A DNA stretch of 64,000 nucleotides from Pseudomonadales bacterium (GCA_023257655.1 JALRBQ010000013.1:237998-301997), one strand, 5' to 3'; counted from the stretch's first letter, positions 30,264 through 39,582 are shown. The notes: generated by a model from the sequence alone, not told the origin. Program-made: numbers and translations.

Positions 30264-31391
30264 ATGAATTTGCCAACTCTTGTAACTGCATTGAACAGCC
30301 TCGCAATCCAAAGCCCTCTCATGTTTCTGATTGCGGACCTGTCGCTGAAGGCGACGGTGATTCTGCTGCTGGCTGGCATGCTGCAGCTTTGCTGGCGCCG
30401 CAAGTCGGCGTCGGAGCGAAGCACATTCTGGGTCTTCGTCATCGGCGCGCTGTTATTTCTGCCGCTGTTTCATTTTATGCTACCCGGCTTCTCCATAACA
30501 CTCACCATAGATCAACTCGAACTGTCGCGCTTACTGTCGAACGAATTACTCGCGCTCACATCAGACCTGCAAAATGGCAATGCAGGTCTGGCGGCCCTGC
30601 TCGAAACGCTGGCGGTTGGTTACGTAGTGGTCAGCCTGTTGCTGATACTGTATCTCGGAATTGGTCTTGTCAGGGTCGCGCTGTTGACTCGCGCAGCCAC
30701 TCCATGCCGCGACAGGCGAGTTCGATCCGTGCTGCGTCGACTTGTCGCCACCAATGGCATCCCTACATCAATCACCGTGCTGGTTGGCTGCCACAGTGAT
30801 TCCCCCCTGACCTGGGGCATTGGCAGACACTGGTTGATTCTGCCGCGTACCGCCTTGCAGTGGGACCATGACATGCTTGAACAATCCCTCAGCCATGAAC
30901 TCGCCCACATAAAACGTCTGGAGTGGCTGTGTTACATCGCATCCCGACTCGCCATCTGCCTCTACTGGATCAATCCAATGATCTGGCTTGCACACAACAA
31001 GCTTGTGATAGAAAGTGAAAAGGCTTGTGACGATGCGGTGCTTTCAGACACCGGATGTTCAATCAGCTATGCGGAAAATCTGCTGGAACTGGCGAATCGT
31101 CAGGGCGCATTTATCACTCTGCCTGCTCCTGCGCTCTTCACCCGGCCGTCGAGTCTGGTGCAGCGCATCCGCTATATCCTGCAAGAGAAGAATCACGCCT
31201 ATGATGACCGCTGTCAGGTGCTGCCCGGATTACTGCTCGCCGCCGTTCTCGTTGCGCCGTGGTCCGCCATCGGCATTACGCTCCATGCCAATGAAACTCA
31301 CCGGGCGGACACTCTGATGTTCAGGGTGAATTATTTCCCGAAAGAATCGTCTGAATATCAGCGGTACATGTACGAGATCGGCCACGCCTGA
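30264..31391 (+). CDS. BlaR1-type M56 membrane metalloprotease
   Basis: The 375-residue protein has several TM helices (about 26-43, 57-75, 117-140 and one near 320) and the zinc-protease motif HELAH at 211-215 followed by a membrane segment. A downstream ESEKACDDAVL gives the usual third ligand region. It lacks the C-terminal penicillin-binding domain of true BlaR1, so the sensed signal is different. It lies between the BlaI-like repressor and a TonB-like protein, an arrangement seen in many environmental Gram-negatives. Confidence 0.88.
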   Translation: MNLPTLVTALNSLAIQSPLMFLIADLSLKATVILLLAGMLQLCWRRKSASERSTFWVFVIGALLFLPLFHFMLPGFSITLTIDQLELSRLLSNELLALTSDLQNGNAGLAALLETLAVGYVVVSLLLILYLGIGLVRVALLTRAATPCRDRRVRSVLRRLVATNGIPTSITVLVGCHSDSPLTWGIGRHWLILPRTALQWDHDMLEQSLSHELAHIKRLEWLCYIASRLAICLYWINPMIWLAHNKLVIESEKACDDAVLSDTGCSISYAENLLELANRQGAFITLPAPALFTRPSSLVQRIRYILQEKNHAYDDRCQVLPGLLLAAVLVAPWSAIGITLHANETHRADTLMFRVNYFPKESSEYQRYMYEIGHA

Positions 31392-31438
31392 CACCTCAAA
31401 GCAGTATTCGCGCCACTTAACGTGAAAGGAGCTCGACT

Positions 31439-32068
31439 ATGCTTGCACACGCTATCGCCCACCGCACGCTGAAGATCAATACTTCAGTGCTGGCAGCACT
31501 GATCATCACGTTTCTGCTGTTCTACTTCATGCAATATCTGATCACGACGCGTGGCGAGGCGATCGCTTCGCTGAATGTCGTTCGCATTATCGATGCCACA
31601 GTCCCGGAATTTGAGAATATCCTGCTTGAAAACATCGAGCCGCCTGTGCCGCTGGAAGAGTACATCCCTCCCGAATTCGAACTGCCCACGCGTCAGAATG
31701 ATCTGAACGCGGGACTGTTGCCATCGCTGCCCTGGATTCCACCGGCGTCACCGCAAGCGAACATGAGTGCCATCCCGCTCAGTAGCAATATCATGATTCC
31801 GCTGATTCGCACCACGGCTGCCTATCCTGCCCGGGCACTGTCACGCGGCATTGAGGGTTTCGTGGAGTTGTCCTTCACGGTGAATGCGCTCGGCAATGTA
31901 CAGGACCCCGTCGTGCTCTATGCCGAACCGGAAGGTTATTTCGAGCGAGCCGCCCTGCAGTCGATTCAGAGATGGAAGTACAACCCGGCTGTGGAGAACG
32001 GTGAGCCAGTTCCCACTCATGATGTCCGTCAGCGCATCGTGTTTCAGATCGATCCCACTATCCGCTGA
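31439..32068 (+). CDS. TonB-like periplasmic energy-transducing protein
   Basis: The 209-residue protein has one N-terminal TM helix (about 17-35), a Pro/Glu-rich linker (IEPPVPLEEYIPPEFELP) and a C-terminal TonB domain with the pattern YPARALSRGIEGFVELSFTV and QSIQRWKYNPA. It could couple proton-motive force to an outer-membrane receptor, or serve as an extra module of the BlaR1 sensor. It is 47 bp after the protease gene and belongs to the same operon. No ExbB/ExbD pair lies in the window. Confidence 0.88.
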   Translation: MLAHAIAHRTLKINTSVLAALIITFLLFYFMQYLITTRGEAIASLNVVRIIDATVPEFENILLENIEPPVPLEEYIPPEFELPTRQNDLNAGLLPSLPWIPPASPQANMSAIPLSSNIMIPLIRTTAAYPARALSRGIEGFVELSFTVNALGNVQDPVVLYAEPEGYFERAALQSIQRWKYNPAVENGEPVPTHDVRQRIVFQIDPTIR

Positions 32069-32110
32069 CATTCGCCCGAAGCAGTCCTGCGGTCCAGGGA
32101 AGGACTTTTT

Positions 32111-33349
32111 TCAGCGACCCGCCGCGAGTCCCATCGCGTGACGCGCGAATTCGCGTCGCAGCGGCGGCAGCAGGGTGAATGCCAGCAGCCCGGCCTTGCG
32201 CGCCATGATCGGCATCTGTCGATTCGTGGAGAACAGCCGACTGGCCCAGTCGGTGAAGCTGATGACCCGCTCCTGGTCTGCCTGTTGTGATTCCAAATAT
32301 CGCTGCAATACCGTCATGTCGCCTGGCGAGAGCTCTCTGGCAAGTGCTTCCGTGAGAATCCGGACGAGTGCCTGAACATCGCGCAGGGCCAGGTTCAGCC
32401 CTTGCCCGGCGACCGGGTGCAGGGTATGGGCGACGTTGCCCAGCAACACCAGCCCGGGTCGTATCTGCTCGTTGGCCACAGACAGGCTGAGGGGATAACA
32501 GAAGCGCGCTCCGATATGCTGAATCTGTCCGAGTCGGTTACCGAAGCGCTCCATCAAGCGTTTCAGTAGTTCCGGTTCTGACATCGACTGATAGTCCTGC
32601 GCCTGTTGCGCCGTTACGGTCCACACGAGAGATCCACGATGCTGACGCTCCAGATCTGGTAGCGGCAGCACGGCGAGTGGACCCGTGTCAGTGAATCGTT
32701 CGAAGGCAATATGTTGGTGAGCCTTCTCGAAAGCGATATTGGCAATCAATGCGTATTGTTCGTATTGCTTCGTTGTATGGCCAATTCCCAGCTGCCTGCA
32801 AATGGGCGACTTTCCCCCATCGGCCAATACGACCAGCCTTGCCGCAACAGGGTGTATTTCTTCCTGTAGCTGTACATCAAGTGCCATACCTGCCGGCGTC
32901 GGCGAGATACTGGCGATTGTTGCCGGGCATAGAAATTCGATGCCTGCGGCTATCTCCAGTGCGCGTGAAAGACAGGTGCCGAGCGCCTGGTTCTCTACAA
33001 CGTATCCCAGCGCCTCGACCTCCTGTTCCTCACGATCGATCTGTGTGCTGCCGAAGTGGCCCTTGTCGGTGATCTGAATGGTGGCGATCGGGGTGGCAAA
33101 TTCCTGCAGGTCAGACCACAGGCCCATACGCTCGAAAATCTGTCGAGAACCGAACGACAACGCTGTGGTGCGAGCATCGAAACCCGGATCGGAAACAGCG
33201 GTCGCATGCGGCTTGTTCGCTTCGACAACGAGTATTCGCAATTCCCGCCCTTCGTTGGTCCGGACGAGCTCACACGCGAAACTGGCACCGACCATGCCGC
33301 CGCCGATCACTACCACGTCATACTTACCTGCCGGTTTCTGTACAAGCAT
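32111..33349 (-). CDS. ubiH: 2-octaprenyl-6-methoxyphenol hydroxylase
   Basis: The 412-residue FAD monooxygenase has DVVVIGGGMVGASFACEL at the N-terminus and the closing motif LLGNVAHTLHPVAGQGLNLA. The GN form of the latter, instead of GD, is the one found in E. coli UbiH. It lies 3 bp after pepP, matching the pepP-ubiH order of gammaproteobacteria. The enzyme hydroxylates the ubiquinone ring precursor at the membrane surface. The usual third gene (ubiI) is not next to it, but a UbiI/UbiF-type gene lies 3.5 kb away at 27399-28640. Confidence 0.88.
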   Translation of the reverse strand: MLVQKPAGKYDVVVIGGGMVGASFACELVRTNEGRELRILVVEANKPHATAVSDPGFDARTTALSFGSRQIFERMGLWSDLQEFATPIATIQITDKGHFGSTQIDREEQEVEALGYVVENQALGTCLSRALEIAAGIEFLCPATIASISPTPAGMALDVQLQEEIHPVAARLVVLADGGKSPICRQLGIGHTTKQYEQYALIANIAFEKAHQHIAFERFTDTGPLAVLPLPDLERQHRGSLVWTVTAQQAQDYQSMSEPELLKRLMERFGNRLGQIQHIGARFCYPLSLSVANEQIRPGLVLLGNVAHTLHPVAGQGLNLALRDVQALVRILTEALARELSPGDMTVLQRYLESQQADQERVISFTDWASRLFSTNRQMPIMARKAGLLAFTLLPPLRREFARHAMGLAAGR

Positions 33350-33352
33350 GGC

Positions 33353-34675
33353 TCAGTGCGCTCTCTGCGCCATGAAGGATTCGATTTCCTCTATCGTCTT
33401 CGGGATGCCCAAGGTCAGGACTCGATGTCCGGTCTTCGTTACCAGCACATCATCTTCAATCCGAATTCCAATGCCACGCCATTTTTTGGCAACCCGCTTG
33501 TTGTCGGGTGCGACGTAAATGCCAGGCTCGATCGTCATCACCATGCCCGGTTCCAGCAGGCGCCACTTGTCGTCGATCTTGTAATCGCCTACATCGTGCA
33601 CGTCCATTCCAATCCAGTGACCGACGCGGTGCATGTAGAATTCCTTGTAGGCTTCGCCCTTGATTAATTGACTCAGCCTCCCTTCCAAAAGACCGAGCTT
33701 GACCAGGCCCTGGGTGATCACTCGCACCGAGGCATTATGAGGTTCATCCCAGGCATTGCCGGGTTGCACAGCGGCAATGGCGGCTGCCTGTGCCTTGAGC
33801 ACAATCTCATAAAGGGCTTTCTGTTCGGTGCTGAACTTGCCATTGGCGGGAAAGGTGCGAGTGATGTCGGAGGCATAATGTTCGTATTCGCTGCCAGCGT
33901 CGATCAGGACCAGGTCACCGTCACGAATCTCGGCGGTATTGGTGTTGTAATGCAGGATACAGGCATTGTCCCCAGCGGCGACGATCGAAGTGTAGGCCGG
34001 TGCCCGACTGCCACCACGCGTAAACGCATAATGCAACTCGGCTTCCAACTCGTACTCCCTTACCCCGGGTCGGCAATAGGCCATGGCGCGGCGGTGTCCT
34101 TCGGCGGAGATGCTGGCCGCCTTCTCCATCAGTGCAATCTCTTCCTTGCTCTTGATCAGTCGTAATTCATGCAGCAGATGATCGAGTACCAGGAATTCAC
34201 CAGGCGGATGTGCACCGAGTTTGGATTTGCTGCGAATGACCTTGACCCACTCCATTACCCTGGAGTCAAACTGGTCATCTTTGCCAAGGGCGTAATAGAC
34301 GCGGTCCCTGCCTTCAATCAGACCTGGCAAAATATCATCGATATCCGATACCGGGTAAGCATCATCCATGAGCAATTGTTCGCAGGCCGCTTCTGGTCCC
34401 AACAGCACTCCGGTCCATAACTCTTTTTCCTTGTTCTTTTCCTGGCAGAACAGAATTGCTTCACCCTGTTTGCGACCTGGAATCAGCGCCAGCACGGCAT
34501 CTTCTTCGACGTGTCCCGTCAGGTAATAAAAGTCGCTGTTCTGTCGGTAAGCATATTCGGCGTCATTGTTGCGGATGCGCATCGGCGCCGCGGGAAGCAG
34601 GGCAATGCTATTGGGCTCCATCTGAGCCATCAGTTCCTTGCGACGTTGTTTCATCTCCCGATAACGACTGTTCAT
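33353..34675 (-). CDS. pepP: Xaa-Pro aminopeptidase P
   Basis: The 440-residue M24B metallopeptidase has an N-terminal AMP_N domain and a pita-bread catalytic domain. The five metal ligands are visible: two Asp in VLIDAGSEYEHYASDITRTF, His in HRVGHWIGMD, Glu in MTIEPGIY and Glu in GIRIEDDVLVT. It removes an N-terminal residue that precedes proline. It is the first gene of the pepP-ubiH pair. The ygfB gene that often precedes pepP is not seen here. Confidence 0.95.
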   Translation of the reverse strand: MNSRYREMKQRRKELMAQMEPNSIALLPAAPMRIRNNDAEYAYRQNSDFYYLTGHVEEDAVLALIPGRKQGEAILFCQEKNKEKELWTGVLLGPEAACEQLLMDDAYPVSDIDDILPGLIEGRDRVYYALGKDDQFDSRVMEWVKVIRSKSKLGAHPPGEFLVLDHLLHELRLIKSKEEIALMEKAASISAEGHRRAMAYCRPGVREYELEAELHYAFTRGGSRAPAYTSIVAAGDNACILHYNTNTAEIRDGDLVLIDAGSEYEHYASDITRTFPANGKFSTEQKALYEIVLKAQAAAIAAVQPGNAWDEPHNASVRVITQGLVKLGLLEGRLSQLIKGEAYKEFYMHRVGHWIGMDVHDVGDYKIDDKWRLLEPGMVMTIEPGIYVAPDNKRVAKKWRGIGIRIEDDVLVTKTGHRVLTLGIPKTIEEIESFMAQRAH

Positions 34676-34916
34676 GCTGTTCCTGATCCTTGTTTTTCAC
34701 TGCTCCGACCCGTGTGCGCCCAAGCATATAGAGGTCTCAAAGTGGAACCAAGTACCAATTTTTGCCATTTCATTATTGACCCGTTTCACAGTCGGCTCTA
34801 TAGTTACCGGACTGTTAATGTAACTCCTAAACAATTGCCAATAGCCTGTTGCACTTGTTAAGAAATAACAACGCTTCGCCAGTCGGAAAAGTACACCTGA
34901 TAAAGTACCCCTGATA

Positions 34917-35123
34917 ATGAGTGATGACAGATTCCAGTCCCTGAGTGAAAAAGTCGATGTGCTCATCGATTTATGTGCGGACATGAAACGCGAAAATCAG
35001 TTGCTGCGAGCCAGTGCCGATAATTGGCAATCGGAACGCAAGCAATTGATGGAAAAGAATAAAGCGGCCAAGACCCAGCTTGAATCGATCCTGGTTCGGC
35101 TCAAAGCAATGGATCAGTCCTAG
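34917..35123 (+). CDS. Short coiled-coil protein (TIGR02449-like)
   Basis: The 68-residue protein is a single predicted coiled coil (LSEKVDVLIDLCADMKREN followed by heptad repeats to the end). Its size and place just before zapA match the TIGR02449 family. The family role is not established; a link to cell division is suggested only by neighbourhood. It starts 21 bp before zapA. Confidence 0.75.
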   Translation: MSDDRFQSLSEKVDVLIDLCADMKRENQLLRASADNWQSERKQLMEKNKAAKTQLESILVRLKAMDQS

Positions 35124-35144
35124 GAATCGCCCAGGTAATTACTC

Positions 35145-35459
35145 ATGAATGAACCCAGCACCTCTGTCCAGGTCAAGATTCTCGACAAGGAATACCAGGT
35201 AAGCTGTCCGCCCGCGGATCAGGAAGCACTGATTAAATCCGCGCGATACCTCGATGAAAACATGCGGAAAATCAAGGGTCGCGGCAATATCCACGGCATT
35301 GAGAAAATTGCCGTCATGGCTGCTCTCAACATCACCCATGATATGTTGCGCAAGAACCGTCTCATCAACGAGACGCGTCACACCACTGCGCAACAGGTGA
35401 AATCACTGGAAGACAAGATCGATCTGGCTATCGCCAGCAGCCGTCAACTCGAGCTGTAA
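35145..35459 (+). CDS. zapA: Cell division protein ZapA
   Basis: The 104-residue protein matches ZapA, which bundles FtsZ filaments at the division ring. The N-terminal domain (VQVKILDKEYQVSCPP) is followed by a long C-terminal coiled coil. The order zapA, 6S RNA, fau is the standard one in gammaproteobacteria and supports the call. Confidence 0.9.
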   Translation: MNEPSTSVQVKILDKEYQVSCPPADQEALIKSARYLDENMRKIKGRGNIHGIEKIAVMAALNITHDMLRKNRLINETRHTTAQQVKSLEDKIDLAIASSRQLEL

Positions 35460-35511
35460 ATCCTGCGCCGACACCCGGTTTCTTTGCCTTTCTTCGTATC
35501 GCCGCGCGATA

Positions 35512-35517
35512 TATACT
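35512..35517 (+). promoter_or_regulatory. -10 box of the 6S RNA promoter
   Basis: TATACT lies 9 bases before the mapped 5' end of the 6S RNA stem, as expected for a sigma-70 promoter. A clear -35 box at standard spacing is not seen. Confidence 0.45.
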
Positions 35518-35525
35518 TGCGGCAG

Positions 35526-35702
35526 AGTTCCCTAGACCATTTGCCAATCAAAAATGTTCTTGAGCCGATATCTGTATCACCGGAGGCAACTCGTAAGATG
35601 TTGTTGTGCACGTCCGCCAGTCGGAAAGCCTTATACGTCGCGGGAGCCACCACCTGAACCTTTGGGTTCAGGGCAAATTTGGTAGCGGTGTTCCGGGGGA
35701 CT
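35526..35702 (+). ncRNA. ssrS: 6S RNA
   Basis: The stretch lies between zapA and fau, the usual place of 6S RNA. The ends pair (AGTTCCC at 35526-35532 with GGGGACT at 35696-35702). Inside are strings shared with E. coli 6S RNA, such as TTGAGCCGATAT, GTCGGAAAGCCTTA and the small hairpin CCTGAACCTTTGGGTTCAGG. The length of about 177 bases is typical. 6S RNA binds the sigma-70 RNA polymerase in stationary phase. The ends are set by the pairing and may be off by a few bases. Confidence 0.88.
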
Positions 35703-35738
35703 TCTTCAATCCATGCTTGGTTACTTTGTTTGTAATTT

Positions 35739-36335
35739 ATGACTGAAGACAGCCGGTACACTCTTCGCGATTCGCTCAGACAGTTTCGCCAGTCATTACC
35801 TCCCGAGGCTCATCAGGCGACCAATCAGGCGTTGAGTGAACTCGCCCAGCAACAGGATTTCTATCGCAATGCGCAGCACATCGCGTTCTATCACGCCGTT
35901 GATGGCGAGATCGATCCGCAGCCGCTTATGGATGTAGCGCTAGCCGCTGGCAAGCAGTGTTATCTCCCCGTCATTTCCGGTGAGAATTCAGACATGCTGT
36001 CGTTCGCTCCATTCGACAGTGATACCAAACTGATTAAGAATCAATGGGGTATCCTCGAGCCACCACAGCCGGATGTGTTCATTCCGCCGACTCACTTCGA
36101 TCTGGTTCTGGTTCCGCTGGTGGGATTCGACAAGAACTGCTTTCGTCTTGGCATGGGCAAGGGTTTCTACGATCGTACCTTCAGTTTCAAGATCTTCAAT
36201 CGCAGCAGCCGACCCCTGCTTGTGGGCTTGGCCCATACGGAACAACTGGTGGATTCGTTCAAGACTGAAAGTTGGGATGTGCGTCTGGATGCGGTGATCA
36301 CCGCCGAGAAAATTTACCGCCCCGATACTGCGTAG
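35739..36335 (+). CDS. fau: 5-formyltetrahydrofolate cyclo-ligase
   Basis: The 198-residue enzyme (also called YgfA) converts 5-formyl-THF to 5,10-methenyl-THF with ATP. The conserved C-terminal motif RLGMGKGFYDR and the substrate segment LVLVPLVGFDKN are present, together with an N-terminal basic helix (RDSLRQFRQSL). It follows the 6S RNA by 36 bases and may share its transcript. Confidence 0.93.
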   Translation: MTEDSRYTLRDSLRQFRQSLPPEAHQATNQALSELAQQQDFYRNAQHIAFYHAVDGEIDPQPLMDVALAAGKQCYLPVISGENSDMLSFAPFDSDTKLIKNQWGILEPPQPDVFIPPTHFDLVLVPLVGFDKNCFRLGMGKGFYDRTFSFKIFNRSSRPLLVGLAHTEQLVDSFKTESWDVRLDAVITAEKIYRPDTA

Positions 36336-36425
36336 GGCGGAATATCGGGCTAACGAGCCTCTTAACTACCTGTCCCTGGCAAGCTTCCCTTGTCGTTATC
36401 GTAAATTCCTGCCGTTTCCGGCGCT

Positions 36426-36518
36426 CTACATCCATGCACTCTGGGCAACACCGCTGGCCAATACACTCACTATAAACAGGGTGATGACTACCATGACCAT
36501 GTCCGGCTTCTTGCTCAT
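36426..36518 (-). CDS. 30-residue single-TM small protein
   Basis: A short minus-strand frame starts with ATG at 36518, five bases after GGAGA, and encodes 30 residues beginning MSKKPDMVMVVITLFIVSVL. A Lys-rich start is followed by one TM helix ending with SGVAQSAWM. The composition and ribosome site are those of real small membrane peptides. The family is not known to me. It lies between fau and imuA on the other strand. Confidence 0.5.
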   Translation of the reverse strand: MSKKPDMVMVVITLFIVSVLASGVAQSAWM

Positions 36519-36686
36519 TTTTGTCTCCGGTGTAGAGTTGACGTTCATGTGAGTTAGCGGTTCGATTCCTCAAAGCTTTAGTTTTATCCTTAAAAACAAT
36601 CGATTACCGGTCTTTCATGCGAGATTACATGACTATGTGGCGCGGCTGATTTTGTGATTGCTTTCAGAAAATTGCTGTCTATAATG

Positions 36687-36702
36687 CTGTATAAACATAC
36701 AG
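36687..36702 (+). promoter_or_regulatory. LexA box upstream of imuA
   Basis: CTGTATAAACATACAG matches the CTGT-N8-ACAG SOS box exactly in its arms. It lies 24 bp before the imuA start, so imuA-imuB should be induced by DNA damage. Confidence 0.88.
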
Positions 36703-36726
36703 TAAACGTCTGGACGGTACGCTCCC

Positions 36727-37497
36727 ATGAACATGCACAGAACTCCCTCCCAAGGCCTGAAACCCACGGCTGACAAGGCCTACAGCGATGCCGCCCGAAT
36801 TGGCAACGACACCGGTGCCGACGTGGCCCCGACCGATAATGTGACCGCCGAACCCATCGACCGCCTCCTGTATCGCAACCCGAACCTGTGGCGCGGCTGC
36901 GACCTGGCAGGCCAGGGCAACCACGGTCGCAGCACCGGCTTCCCGCAACTGGACGCCATCCTTCCCGGACAGGGCTGGCCCAGCAAGGGCCTGATGGAAA
37001 TCATCACCCCCCACTGGGGCATGGGCGAACTGCAGCTGCTGGTGCCACTGATGCGCTCGGTTGTGGAACAGGGCCAGTGGATTCTATGGATATCGCCCCC
37101 CTATCTGCTCTATGCCCCGGCCCTGGTCCAGGCCGGCATTAACACCGAGCAGGTGCTGGTCGTGAAACTGGACACCTCCTGCAAGGACGCCTTGTGGAGC
37201 ATGGAAAAGGCGCTGCAGACCGAAAACTGCGGCCTCGTGCTGGCCTGGCAAAACTGGCTGCCCAGCAAGGTGCTGCGCCGGTTACAGCTCGCGGCCGACA
37301 CCGGCAACACCCTGGGAGTGCTGTTCAAGCACCATGATAGTGAGCACTCACCTTCCCCTATTCGCCTGAAAATAAAGGACTCACCCGTGAGTCAGGGGTT
37401 TAACGAGGCGGATATTACTGTCATCAAGGCTCGCGGCAATTTCCGGCCCCTGACAACCCGGCTCAAGCTCTATCAACACGCCCGACAGCCCGCCTGA
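36727..37497 (+). CDS. imuA: SOS mutasome protein ImuA
   Basis: The 256-residue protein is a RecA/SulA-like member of the ImuA family. The core includes GFPQLDAILPGQGWPSKGL, a degenerate nucleotide loop (TPHWGMGELQLL) without the Walker lysine, and VLAWQNWLPSKVLRRLQLAA. The C-terminal half ends in a basic tail. ImuA works with ImuB and DnaE2 in damage tolerance and mutagenesis. A LexA box precedes it and imuB follows after 19 bp. Confidence 0.9.
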   Translation: MNMHRTPSQGLKPTADKAYSDAARIGNDTGADVAPTDNVTAEPIDRLLYRNPNLWRGCDLAGQGNHGRSTGFPQLDAILPGQGWPSKGLMEIITPHWGMGELQLLVPLMRSVVEQGQWILWISPPYLLYAPALVQAGINTEQVLVVKLDTSCKDALWSMEKALQTENCGLVLAWQNWLPSKVLRRLQLAADTGNTLGVLFKHHDSEHSPSPIRLKIKDSPVSQGFNEADITVIKARGNFRPLTTRLKLYQHARQPA

Positions 37498-37516
37498 AAC
37501 CAACCGGAGTGACGTC

Positions 37517-38983
37517 GTGGAAGATCCGGACAGCAGCAAACAGCTTCCCCTGTTGGCGCACAGCGCCCGTATCGTCGCATTGCCCCGACCAGTGGCCCGG
37601 GTTGCTGCCGTTGTTCCGGAGTCGGCTGCGCCGGTTACCACTCTCAAGGCATCCCCCTCGCTGTGGTACGCCCTCGTCTTCCCCCAGCTTGCCGAACAGA
37701 CCCCATCACGTCAGCAACAGATCCTGGAACAACTCGCTGGCCTGGCGCAGGCGGTCAGCGCCACGATCAGCTTCCACCCCCACGCCCTCGTGTGCGAGGT
37801 ACGCAGCAGCCTGAATTACTTCGGGGGCATAGAGGTGATTCATGACCGCATCAAGTCAACCCTGAGTGAACAACTGATTGCCTGCGGCCTGTCCGGGGAT
37901 TTTCTCTACAGCGCCAGCCCTACTGTCAGTGGCAGTTTGCTGCTGGCCCGGTCGGGTCAGAACTGTCTCGTCTATCGGCACGAGAACCTGCGCTCGGCAC
38001 TGGGACAATTGCCCACGTCGGTGCTGGAACTGAACAAGGAACAAAACCGGCGCCTTTATAACATGGGGATACGTTATTTGCGGGACATCTGGCGCCTGCC
38101 AGGCGACGGATTGCGAAAGCGTTTCGGCAGCGACTTTGTCAACCTGCTGCACAAGGCTTTGGGCTCGGCACCAGAGCCAACGCGCAACTACCTTCCACCG
38201 CCAGCATTTTTGACGTCATATGATCTGCCCTATGAAGTAGAACTGGTAGAACGCATACTGCCGGTGGCGGACGAGATGTTGGCACAGCTCTGCGACTTTT
38301 TACGACGTCGTGATCTCAGCGCCAGTCACCTCGTGTTCTCCCTGTCCCATGAGAAACGCAGCAGCACGAAGATCGCCATCGGCCTGCGTCAGCCGAGTCG
38401 CAGTCGCGAGCATCTGTCGATGCTACTGGAAACACACATCGCTAATTTGTCAGTGCCCGCCCCCATCGTTGCCGTGTCGCTCGAGGTGAAAAAATTCGAT
38501 GCTTTCATGAGCCACAGCGACCATCTGCTTCTGGACAATGGAGCGGTCAAGCCGGGGTATACCGACAGGCATCTCGATACCTTCATTGAGCAACTGCAGG
38601 CACGTCTGGGCGGGAACCCGGTCAAGAGCATCGCTACTGTGGCGGAACACTGCCCGGAGTATGCCTGTGAACAACGCGACTACAACGAGTCTGGCACTCG
38701 CGGAGGCATCCGACGCACAGCGGACAATCCCGTCGCATCCAACCCGCGGCCACTGTGGCTGCTGTCAGAGCCGGTACAACTGGTCGTGCGTAACGGCAAG
38801 CTGTATCACCGCAAGCCAATCACCCTCGTGAACGGTCCCGAACGCATCGAGACGCGGTGGTGGTCCGACGGTGACATCCGCCGCGATTACTACGTCGCCC
38901 GGGAGGACAACGGCAGCCGCCTCTGGATTTTTCGGGAGAAGACCGGGGCACAGCACTGGTACCTGCATGGGTTCTTTGCGTAA
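37517..38983 (+). CDS. imuB: Y-family polymerase-like protein ImuB
   Basis: The 488-residue protein has the Y-family layout but lacks the acidic catalytic residues of active polymerases; where an active palm would have D-x-D, the sequence reads SLWYALVFPQLAEQ. A finger and thumb region with LYNMGIRYLRDIWRLPGDGLRKRFG and a ligand-like C-terminal part follow. ImuB serves as a hub that recruits DnaE2 to the clamp. It is cotranscribed with imuA under the LexA box. Confidence 0.9.
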   Translation: MEDPDSSKQLPLLAHSARIVALPRPVARVAAVVPESAAPVTTLKASPSLWYALVFPQLAEQTPSRQQQILEQLAGLAQAVSATISFHPHALVCEVRSSLNYFGGIEVIHDRIKSTLSEQLIACGLSGDFLYSASPTVSGSLLLARSGQNCLVYRHENLRSALGQLPTSVLELNKEQNRRLYNMGIRYLRDIWRLPGDGLRKRFGSDFVNLLHKALGSAPEPTRNYLPPPAFLTSYDLPYEVELVERILPVADEMLAQLCDFLRRRDLSASHLVFSLSHEKRSSTKIAIGLRQPSRSREHLSMLLETHIANLSVPAPIVAVSLEVKKFDAFMSHSDHLLLDNGAVKPGYTDRHLDTFIEQLQARLGGNPVKSIATVAEHCPEYACEQRDYNESGTRGGIRRTADNPVASNPRPLWLLSEPVQLVVRNGKLYHRKPITLVNGPERIETRWWSDGDIRRDYYVAREDNGSRLWIFREKTGAQHWYLHGFFA

Positions 38984-39080
38984 GACGTCTCACCGACGTT
39001 TTCGAATAATTCATCGCATTGCTTAAACCATCAGGGGGCAGCTTGCGTCCAATCTCCAGATACTCAAACCGGAGGTCACC

Positions 39081-39530
39081 ATGCGCTACCCCATTCGCTC
39101 CTCCGCGGCCTGCCTGCTGGCTCTACTCGCGCCCCCTCTGTCTTGGGCACAGACCTGTGCCGTCACCGCTGACGATGGCGAGTTCACCGGTAGCTGGCCC
39201 ATCGCCGTCAACGGCACTGGCAACGGCCCCTTGCATGTGCATCTGGATCTTGCACAAACGGAGAACGGCTACGCCGGTACCTGGACCATGGAACAGCAAC
39301 GGGTTGTGTGGACCTTGCAAGGCAAGACGACAGGAGACAGGCTGGTGCTGAACAGCGTGGGCGGGCCGAAGCTGGCTCCCGGCGTACAGATTGTCGGGAT
39401 TGATGGCATCAGTCTCGAATTCCGGATTGACGGTCAGGTACTGAAAGGCACCCAGTATTATCTGAGTGGCGGCACGCGGCGCGATTTCTCGGTAGGCCTC
39501 CAGTCCGGTTCCAACTTGTGCGAAGACTGA
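39081..39530 (+). CDS. Secreted protein, unknown
   Basis: The 149-residue protein has a clear signal peptide (cut near LSWAQ) and then an all-beta-looking domain with repeated strands (GSWPIAVNGTGNGPLHVHLDL). Two cysteines, near the mature start (TCAV) and at the end (LCED), could form a disulfide. I do not recognise the family. It lies 97 bp after imuB, and transcription may continue from there, but nothing connects it to DNA repair. Confidence 0.65.
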   Translation: MRYPIRSSAACLLALLAPPLSWAQTCAVTADDGEFTGSWPIAVNGTGNGPLHVHLDLAQTENGYAGTWTMEQQRVVWTLQGKTTGDRLVLNSVGGPKLAPGVQIVGIDGISLEFRIDGQVLKGTQYYLSGGTRRDFSVGLQSGSNLCED

Positions 39531-39582
39531 CCAAGGCATGAGCAGATGATGTCCACACAACAAAACTGACACTGACAAAACC

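Noticed and set aside
34697..34984. 95-codon minus-strand frame upstream of pepP, in the place of ygfB
   Set aside because: The sequence has no similarity to YgfB and no ribosome site; it overlaps the start of the coiled-coil gene.
36550..36580. GGTTCGATTCC, like a tRNA T-loop
   Set aside because: No acceptor, D or anticodon arm can be built upstream.
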